Positions 50,752-61,212 of a stretch of 64,000 nt of DNA are shown here, piece by piece. The position numbers and the translations under genes are program-made. The stretch comes from Pontederia crassipes (lineage: Eukaryota > Streptophyta > Magnoliopsida > Commelinales > Pontederiaceae), in NCBI GenBank assembly GCA_030549335.1, contig CM060197.1, positions 17,930,501-17,994,500 of the forward strand. Reading direction: 5' to 3'. Numbering within the stretch: position 1 is the stretch's first letter; each line of letters begins with the position of its first letter. The notes beneath the pieces are model-generated. The model had not been told where the DNA came from, ran no database searches, and saw only the letters and a list, made by a program, of their open reading frames with translations.

Positions 50752-53460
50752 GTCCTAAGAGGTGATAGATCTTTAGAATTTTAACTCTATTTCAAACCGA
50801 AGTTGAACCGTTACAATCAAAGATAGCGCTCTTAGGGATTAGAGTCTTAGAGTTAGGTTCAAGGCTATAAGTTATAGATACTTATGACAACCTTTGGGTG
50901 TCCTAAGAGGTGATAGATCTTTAGAACTTTAACTCTATTTCAAACCGAAGTTGAACCGTTACAATCAAAGATAACGCTCTTAGGGATTAGAGTCTTAGAG
51001 TTAGGTTCAAAGCTATAAGTTATAGATACTTATGTCAACCTTTGGGTGTCCTAAGAGGTGATTGATCTTTAGAACTTTAACTCTTTTTCAAACCGAAGTT
51101 GAACCGTTACAATCAAATATAACGCTCTTAGGGATTAGAGTCTTAGAGTTAGGTTCAAAGCTATAAGTTATAGATACTTATGACAACCTTTGGGTGTCCT
51201 AAGAGGTGATAGATCTTTTGAACTTTAACTCTATTTCAAACCGAAGTTGAACCGTTACAATCAAAGATAACGCTCTTGGGGATTAGAGTCTTAGAGTTAG
51301 GTTCAAAGCTATGAGTTATAGATACTTATTACAACCTTTGGGTGTCCTAAGAGGTGATAGATCTTTAGAACTTTAACTCTATTTCAAACCGAAGTTGAAC
51401 CGTTACAATCAAAGATAACGCTCTTGGGGATTAGAGTCTTAGAGTTAAGTTCAAAGCTATAAGTTATAGATACTTATTACAACCTTTGGGTGTCCTAAGA
51501 GGTGATAGATCTTTAGAACTTTAACTCTATTTCAAACCGAAGTTGAACCGTTACAATCAAAGATAACGCTCTTAGGGATTAGAGTCTTAGAGTTAGGTTC
51601 AAAGCTATAAGTTATAGATACTTATTACAACCTTTGGGTGTCCTAAGAGGTGATAGATCTTTAGAACTTTAACTCTATTTCAAACCGAAGTTGAAACGTT
51701 ACAATCAAAGATAACGCTCTTAGGGATTAGAGTCTTAGAGTTAGGTTCAAAGCTATAAGTTATAGATACTTATTACAACCTTTGGGTGTCCTAAGAGGTG
51801 ATAGATCTTTAGAACTTTAACTCTATTTCAAACCGAAGTTGAACCGTTACAATCAAAGATAACGCTCTTAGGGATTAGAGTCTTAGAGTCAGGTTCAAAG
51901 CTATAAGTTTTATATACTTATTACAACCTTTGGGTGTCCTAAGAGGTGATAGATCTTTAGAACTTTAACTCTATTTCAAACCGAAGTTGAACCGTTACAA
52001 TCAAAGATAACGCTCTTAGGGATTAGAGTCTTAGAGTTAGGTTCAAGGCTATAAGTTATAGATACTTATGACAACCTTTGGGTGTCCTAAGAGGTGATAG
52101 ATCTTTAGAACTTTAACTCTATTTCAAACCGAAGTTGAACCGTTACAATCAAAGATAGCGCTCTTAGGGATTAGAGTCTTAGAGTTAGGTTCAAGGCTAT
52201 AAGTTATAGATACTTATGACAACCTTTGGGTGTCCTAAGAGGTGATAGATCTTTAGAACTTTAACTCTATTTCAAACCGAAGTTGAACCGTTACAATCAA
52301 AGATAACGCTCTTGGGGATTAGAGTCTTAGAGTTAGGTACAAAGCTATAAGTTATAGATACTTATTACAACCTTTGGGTGTCCTAAGAGGTGATAGATCT
52401 TTAGAACTTTAACTCTATTTCAAACCGAAGTTGAACCGTTACAATCAAAGATAACGCTCTTAGGGATTAGAGTCTTAGAGTTAGGTTCAAAGCTATAAGT
52501 TATAGATACTTATTACAACCTTTGGGTGTCCTAAGAGGTGATAGATCTTTAGAACTTTAACTCTATTTCAAACCGAAGTTGAACCGTTACAATCAAAGAT
52601 AACGCTCTTAGGGATTAGAGTCTTAGAGTTAGGTTCAAGGCTATAAGTTATAGATACTTATGACAACCTTTGGGTGTCCTAAGAGGTGATAGATCTTTAG
52701 AACTTTAACTCTATTTCAAACCGAAGTTGAACCGTTACAATCAAAGATAACGCTCTTAGGGATTAGAGTCTTAGAGTTAGGTTCAAGGCTATAAGTTATA
52801 GATACTTATGACAACCTTTGGGTGTCCTAAGAGGTGATAGATCTTTAGAACTTTAACTCTATTTCAAACCGAAGTTGAACCGTTACAATCAAAGATAACG
52901 CTCTTAGGGATTAGAGTCTTAGAGTTAGGTTCAAAGCTATAAGTTATAGATACTTATGTCAACCTTTGGGTGTCCTAAGAGGTGATAGATCTTTAGAACT
53001 TTAACTCTATTTCAAACCGAAGTTGAACCGTTACAATCAAAGATAACGCTCTTAGGGATTAGAGTCTTAGAGTTAGGTTCAAGGCTATAAGTTATAGATA
53101 CTTATGACAACCTTTGGGTGTCCTAAGAGGTGATTGATCTTTAGAACTTTAACTCTATTTCAAACCGAAGTTGAACCGTTACAATCAAAGATAACGCTCT
53201 TAGGGATTAGAGTCTTAGAGTTAGGTTCAAGGCTATAAGTTATAGATACTTATGACAACCTTTGGGTGTCCTAAGAGGTGATAGATCTTTAGAACTTTAA
53301 CTCTATTTCAAACCGAAGTTGAACCGTTACAATCAAAGATAACGCTCTTAGGGATTAGAGTCTTAGAGTTAGGTTCAAGGCTATAAGTTATAGATACTTA
53401 TGACAACCTTTGGGTGTCCTAAGAGGTGATAGATCTTTAGAACTTTAACTCTATTTCAAA

Positions 53461-56400
53461 CCGAAGTTGAAACGTTACAATCAAAGATAACGCTCTTAGG
53501 GATTAGAGTCTTAGAGTTAGGTTCAAAGCTATAAGTTATAGATACTTATTACAACCTTTGGGTGTCCTAAGAGGTGATAGATCTTTAGAACTTTAACTCT
53601 ATTTCAAACCGAAGTTGAACCGTTACAATCAAAGATAACGCTCTTAGGGATTAGAGTCTTAGAGTTAGGTTCAAAGCTATAAGTTATAGATACTTATGTC
53701 AACCTTTGGGTGTCCTAAGAGGTGATTGATCTTTAGAACTTTAACTCTTTTTCAAACCGAAGTTGAACCGTTACAATCAAATATAACGCTCTTAGGGATT
53801 AGAGTCTTAGAGTTAGGTTCAAAGCTATAAGTTATAGATACTTATGACAACCTTTGGGTGTCCTAAGAGGTGATAGATCTTTTGAACTTTAACTCTATTT
53901 CAAACCGAAGTTGAACCGTTACAATCAAAGATAACGCTCTTAGGGATTAGAGTCTTAGAGTTAGGTTCAAAGCTATAAGTTATAGATACTTATTACAACC
54001 TTTGGGTGTCCTAAGAGGTGATAGATCTTTAGAACTTTAACTCTATTTCAAATCGAAGTTGAAACGTTACAATCAAAGATAACGCTCTTAGGGATTAGAG
54101 TCTTAGAGTTAGGTTCAAAGCTATAAGTTATAGATACTTATTACAACCTTTGGGTGTCCTAAGAGGTGATAGATCTTTAGAACTTTAACTCTATTTCAAA
54201 CCGAAGTTGAACCGTTACAATCAAAGATAACGCTCTAGGGATTAGAGTCTTAGAGTCAGGTTCAAAGCTATAAGTTATAGATACTTATTACAACCTTTGG
54301 GTGTCCTAAGAGGTGATAGATCTTTAGAACTTTAACTCTATTTCAAACCGAAGTTGAACCGTTACAATCAAAGATAACGCTCTTAGGGATTAGAGTCTTA
54401 GAGTTAGGTTCAAAGCTATAAGTTATAGATACTTATGACAACCTTTGGGTGTCCTAAGAGGTGATAGATCTTTAGAATTTTAACTCTATTTCAAACCGAA
54501 GTTGAACCGTTACAATCAAAGATAGCGCTCTTAGGGATTAGAGTCTTAGAGTTAGGTTCAAGGCTATAAGTTATAGATACTTATGACAACCTTTGGGTGT
54601 CCTAAGAGGTGATAGATCTTTAGAACTTTAACTCTATTTCAAACCGAAGTTGAACCGTTACAATCAAAGATAACGCTCTTAGGGATTAGAGTCTTAGAGT
54701 TAGGTTCAAAGCTATAAGTTATAGATACTTATGTCAACCTTTGGGTGTCCTAAGAGGTGATTGATCTTTAGAACTTTAACTCTTTTTCAAACCGAAGTTG
54801 AACCGTTACAATCAAATATAACGCTCTTAGGGATTAGAGTCTTAGAGTTAGGTTCAAAGCTATAAGTTATAGATACTTATGACAACCTTTGGGTGTCCTA
54901 AGAGGTGATAGATCTTTTGAACTTTAACTCTATTTCAAACCGAAGTTGAACCGTTACAATAAAAGATAACGCTCTTGGGGATTAGAGTCTTAGAGTTAGG
55001 TTCAAAGCTATGAGTTATAGATACTTATTACAACCTTTGGGTGTCCTAAGAGGTGATAGATCTTTAGAACTTTAACTCTATTTCAAACCGAAGTTGAACC
55101 GTTACAATCAAAGATAACGCTCTTGGGGATTAGAGTCTTAGAGTTAAGTTCAAAGCTATAAGTTATAGATACTTATTACAACCTTTGGGTGTCCTAAGAG
55201 GTGATAGATCTTTAGAACTTTAACTCTATTTCAAACCGAAGTTGAACCGTTACAATCAAAGATAACGCTCTTAGGGATTAGAGTCTTAGAGTTAGGTTCA
55301 AAGCTATAAGTTATAGATACTTATTACAACCTTTGGGTGTCCTAAGAGGTGATAGATCTTTAGAACTTTAACTCTATTTCAAACCGAAGTTGAAACGTTA
55401 CAATCAAAGATAACGCTCTTAGGGATTAGAGTCTTAGAGTTAGGTTCAAAGCTATAAGTTATAGATACTTATTACAACCTTTGGGTGTCCTAAGAGGTGA
55501 TAGATCTTTAGAACTTTAACTCTATTTCAAACCGAAGTTGAAACGTTAAAATCAAAGATAACGCTCTTAGGGATTAGAGTCTTAGAGTTAGGTTCAAAGC
55601 TATAAGTTATAGATACTTATTACAACCTTTGGGTGTCCTAAGAGGTGATAGATCTTTAGAACTTTAACTCTATTTCAAACCGAAGTTGAACCGTTACAAT
55701 CAAAGATAACGCTCTTAGGGATTAGAGTCTTAGAGTTAGGTTCAAAGCTATAAGTTATAGATACTTATGACAACCTTTGGGTGTCCTAAGAGGTGATAGA
55801 TCTTTAGAATTTTAACTCTATTTCAAACCGAAGTTGAACCGTTATAATCAAAGATAGCGCTCTTAGGGATTAGAGTCTTAGAGTTAGGTTCAAGGCTATA
55901 AGTTATAGATACTTATGACAACCTTTGGGTGTCCTAAGAGGTGATAGATCTTTAGAACTTTAACTCTTTTTCAAACCGAAGTTGAACCGTTACAATCAAA
56001 TATAACGCTCTTAGGGATTAGAGTCTTAGAGTTAGGTTCAAAGCTATAAGTTATAGATACTTATGACAACCTTTGGGTGTCCTAAGAGGTGATAGATCTT
56101 TTGAACTTTAACTCTATTTCAAACCGAAGTTGAACCGTTACAATCAAAGATAACGCTCTTGGGGATTAGAGTCTTAGAGTTAGGTTCAAAGCTATGAGTT
56201 ATAGATACTTATTACAACCTTTGGGTGTCCTAAGAGGTGATAGATCTTTAGAACTTTAACTCTATTTCAAACCGAAGTTGAACCGTTACAATCAAAGATA
56301 ACGCTCTTAGGGATTAGAGTCTTAGAGTTAGGTTCAAAGCTATAAGTTATAGATACTTATGACAACCTTTGGGTGTCCTAAGAGGTGATAGATCTTTAGA

Positions 56401-57100
56401 ACTTTAACTCTATTTCAAACCGAAGTTGAACCGTTACAATCAAAGATAATGCTCTTAGGGATTAGAGTCTTAGAGTTAGGTTCAAAGCTATAAGTTATAG
56501 ATACTTATGTCAACCTTTGGGTGTCCTAAGAGGTGATAGATCTTTAGAACTTTAACTCTTTTTCAAACCGAAGTTGAACCGTTACAATCAAATATAACGC
56601 TCTTGGGGATTAGAGTCTTAGAGTTAGGTTCAAAGCTATAAGTTATAGATACTTATTACAACCTTTGGGTGTCCTAAGAGGTGATAGATCTTTAGAACTT
56701 TAACTCTATTTCAAACCGAAGTTGAACCGTTACAATCAAAGATAACGCTCTAGGGATTAGAGTCTTAGAGTCAGGTTCAAAGCTATAAGTTATAGATACT
56801 TATTACAACCTTTGGGTGTCCTAAGAGGTGATAGATCTTTAGAACTTTAACTCTATTTCAAACCGAAGTTGAACCGTTACAATCAAAGATAACGCTCTTA
56901 GGGATTAGAGTCTTAGAGTTAGGTTCAAAGCTATAAGTTATAGATACTTATGACAACCTTTGGGTGTCCTAAGAGGTGATAGATCTTTAGAATTTTAACT
57001 CTATTTCAAACCGAAGTTGAACCGTTACAATCAAAGATAGCGCTCTTAGGGATTAGAGTCTTAGAGTTAGGTTCAAGGCTATAAGTTATAGATACTTATG
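53461..57100 (+). repeat. Zone of C27T-marked blocks, spacings of 9, 8, 17 and 24 monomers
   Basis: C27T (G of GAATTTT) occurs at 50776, 54475, 55807, 56990, 59505 and 63055, intervals of 25, 9, 8, 17 and 24 monomers after correction for 147-bp units. Members at 55807, 59505 and 63055 also carry C62T (GTTATAATC). An isolated C27T lies near 40863. The zone also holds a TTGAAACGTTAAAATC change near 55545. Order and content vary between copies, so several overlapping duplications occurred. Confidence 0.7.
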
Positions 57101-57662
57101 ACAACCTTTGGGTGTCCTAAGAGGTGATAGATCTTTAGAACTTTAACTCTATTTCAAACCGAAGTTGAACCGTTACAATCAAAGATAACGCTCTTAGGGA
57201 TTAGAGTCTTAGAGTTAGGTTCAAAGCTATAAGTTATAGATACTTATGTCAACCTTTGGGTGTCCTAAGAGGTGATTGATCTTTAGAACTTTAACTCTTT
57301 TTCAAACCGAAGTTGAACCGTTACAATCAAATATAACGCTCTTAGGGATTAGAGTCTTAGAGTTAGGTTCAAAGCTATAAGTTATAGATACTTATGACAA
57401 CCTTTGGGTGTCCTAAGAGGTGATAGATCTTTTGAACTTTAACTCTATTTCAAACCGAAGTTGAACCGTTACAATCAAAGATAACGCTCTTGGGGATTAG
57501 AGTCTTAGAGTTAGGTTCAAAGCTATGAGTTATAGATACTTATTACAACCTTTGGGTGTCCTAAGAGGTGATAGATCTTTAGAACTTTAACTCTATTTCA
57601 AACCGAAGTTGAACCGTTACAATCAAAGATAACGCTCTTGGGGATTAGAGTCTTAGAGTTAA

Positions 57663-60450
57663 GTTCAAAGCTATAAGTTATAGATACTTATTACAACCTT
57701 TGGGTGTCCTAAGAGGTGATAGATCTTTAGAACTTTAACTCTATTTCAAACCGAAGTTGAACCGTTACAATCAAAGATAACGCTCTTAGGGATTAGAGTC
57801 TTAGAGTTAGGTTCAAAGCTATAAGTTATAGATACTTATTACAACCTTTGGGTGTCCTAAGAGGTGATAGATCTTTAGAACTTTAACTCTATTTCAAACC
57901 GAAGTTGAAACGTTACAATCAAAGATAACGCTCTTAGGGATTAGAGTCTTAGAGTTAGGTTCAAAGCTATAAGTTATAGATACTTATTACAACCTTTGGG
58001 TGTCCTAAGAGGTGATAGATCTTTAGAACTTTAACTCTATTTCAAACCGAAGTTGAACCGTTACAATCAAAGATAACGCTCTTAGGGATTAGAGTCTTAG
58101 AGTTAGGTTCAAGGCTATAAGTTATAGATACTTATGACAACCTTTGGGTGTCCTAAGAGGTGATAGATCTTTAGAACTTTAACTCTATTTCAAACCGAAG
58201 TTGAACCGTTACAATCAAAGATAGCGCTCTTAGGGATTAGAGTCTTAGAGTTAGGTTCAAGGCTATAAGTTATAGATACTTATGACAACCTTTGGGTGTC
58301 CTAAGAGGTGATAGATCTTTAGAACTTTAACTCTATTTCAAACCGAAGTTGAACCGTTACAATCAAAGATAACGCTCTTAGGGATTAGAGTCTTAGAGTT
58401 AGGTTCAAGGCTATAAGTTATAGATACTTATGACAACCTTTGGGTGTCCTAAGAGGTGATAGATCTTTAGAACTTTAACTCTATTTCAAACCGAAGTTGA
58501 AACGTTACAATCAAAGATAACGCTCTTAGGGATTAGAGTCTTAGAGTTAGGTTCAAAGCTATAAGTTATAGATACTTATTACAACCTTTGGGTGTCCTAA
58601 GAGGTGATAGATCTTTAGAACTTTAACTCTATTTCAAACCGAAGTTGAACCGTTACAATCAAAGATAACGCTCTTAGGGATTAGAGTCTTAGAGTTAGGT
58701 TCAAAGCTATAAGTTATAGATACTTATGTCAACCTTTGGGTGTCCTAAGAGGTGATTGATCTTTAGAACTTTAACTCTTTTTCAAACCGAAGTTGAACCG
58801 TTACAATCAAATATAACGCTCTTAGGGATTAGAGTCTTAGAGTTAGGTTCAAAGCTATAAGTTATAGATACTTATGACAACCTTTGGGTGTCCTAAGAGG
58901 TGATAGATCTTTTGAACTTTAACTCTATTTCAAACCGAAGTTGAACCGTTACAATCAAAGATAACGCTCTTAGGGATTAGAGTCTTAGAGTTAGGTTCAA
59001 AGCTATAAGTTATAGATACTTATTACAACCTTTGGGTGTCCTAAGAGGTGATAGATCTTTAGAACTTTAACTCTATTTCAAATCGAAGTTGAAACGTTAC
59101 AATCAAAGATAACGCTCTTAGGGATTAGAGTCTTAGAGTTAGGTTCAAAGCTATAAGTTATAGATACTTATTACAACCTTTGGGTGTCCTAAGAGGTGAT
59201 AGATCTTTAGAACTTTAACTCTATTTCAAACCGAAGTTGAACCGTTACAATCAAAGATAACGCTCTAGGGATTAGAGTCTTAGAGTCAGGTTCAAAGCTA
59301 TAAGTTATAGATACTTATTACAACCTTTGGGTGTCCTAAGAGGTGATAGATCTTTAGAACTTTAACTCTATTTCAAACCGAAGTTGAACCGTTACAATCA
59401 AAGATAACGCTCTTAGGGATTAGAGTCTTAGAGTTAGGTTCAAAGCTATAAGTTATAGATACTTATGACAACCTTTGGGTGTCCTAAGAGGTGATAGATC
59501 TTTAGAATTTTAACTCTATTTCAAACCGAAGTTGAACCGTTATAATCAAAGATAGCGCTCTCAGGGATTAGAGTCTTAGAGTTAGGTTCAAGGCTATAAG
59601 TTATAGATACTTATGACAACCTTTGGGTGTCCTAAGAGGTGATAGATCTTTAGAACTTTAACTCTTTTTCAAACCGAAGTTGAACCGTTACAATCAAATA
59701 TAACGCTCTTAGGGATTAGAGTCTTTGAGTTAGGTTCAAAGCTATAAGTTATAGATACTTATGACAACCTTTGGGTGTCCTAAGAGGTGATAGATCTTTT
59801 GAACTTTAACTCTATTTCAAACCGAAGTTGAACCGTTACAATCAAAGATAACGCTCTTGGGGATTAGAGTCTTAGAGTTAGGTTCAAAGCTATGAGTTAT
59901 AGATACTTATTACAACCTTTGGGTGTCCTAAGAGGTGATAGATCTTTAGAACTTTAACTCTATTTCAAACCGAAGTTGAACCGTTACAATCAAAGATAAC
60001 GCTCTTAGGGATTAGAGTCTTAGAGTTAGGTTCAAAGCTATAAGTTATAGATACTTATGACAACCTTTGGGTGTCCTAAGAGGTGATAGATCTTTAGAAC
60101 TTTAACTCTATTTCAAACCGAAGTTGAACCGTTACAATCAAAGATAATGCTCTTAGGGATTAGAGTCTTAGAGTTAGGTTCAAAGCTATAAGTTATAGAT
60201 ACTTATGTCAACCTTTGGGTGTCCTAAGAGGTGATAGATCTTTAGAACTTTAACTCTATTTCAAACCGAAGTTGAACCGTTACAATCAAAGATAGCGCTC
60301 TTAGGGATTAGAGTCTTAGAGTTAGGTTCAAGGCTATAAGTTATAGATACTTATGACAACCTTTGGGTGTCTTAAGAGGTGATAGATCTTTAGAACTTTA
60401 ACTCTATTTCAAACCGAAGTTGAACCGTTACAATCAAAGATAACGCTCTT
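57663..60450 (+). repeat. 24-monomer duplication, copy A (partner 61213-64000)
   Basis: Offset 3,550 bp (24 x 148 less two 147-bp units). Read line by line, three differences appear in 2,788 bp: near 59557 (GCGCTC here, GCACTC downstream), 59561 (CTCAGGG against CTTAGGG), and 59725 (TCTTTGAG against TCTTAGAG). Shared rare markers include GTTATAATC and TGTCTTAAGAGG (60371, 63921). The left limit is TTAAGTTC at 57662. Confidence 0.9.
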
Positions 60451-61212
60451 GGGGATTAGAGTCTTAGAGTTAGGTTCAAAGCTATAAGTTATAGATACTT
60501 ATTACAACCTTTGGGTGTCCTAAGAGGTGATAGATCTTTAGAACTTTAACTCTATTTCAAACCGAAGTTGAACCGTTACAATCAAAGATAACGCTCTTAG
60601 GGATTAGAGTCTTAGAGTTAGGTTCAAAGCTATAAGTTATAGATACTTATTACAACCTTTGGGTGTCCTAAGAGGTGATAGATCTTTAGAACTTTAACTC
60701 TATTTCAAACCGAAGTTGAACTGTTACAATCAAAGATAACGCTCTTAGGGATTAGAGTCTTAGAGTTAGGTTCAAGGCTATAAGTTATAGATACTTATGA
60801 CAACCTTTGCGTGTCCTAAGAGGTGATAGATCTTTAGAACTTTAACTCTATTTCAAACCGAAGTTGAACCGTTACAATCAAAGATAACGCTCTTAGGGAT
60901 TAGAGTCTTAGAGTTAGGTTCAAAGCTATAAGTTATAGATACTTATTACAACCTTTGGGTGTCCTAAGAGGTGATAGATCTTTAGAACTTAAGTCTATTT
61001 CAAACCGAAGTTGAACCGTTACAATCAAAGATAACGCTCTTGGGGATTAGAGTCTTAGAGTTAGGTTCAAAGCTATAAGTTATAGATACTTATTACAACC
61101 TTTGGGTGTCCTAAGAGGTGATTGATCTTTTGAACTTTAACTCTATTTCAAACCGAAGTTGAACCATTACAATCAAAGATAACGCTCTTGGGGATTAGAG
61201 TCTTAGAGTTAG

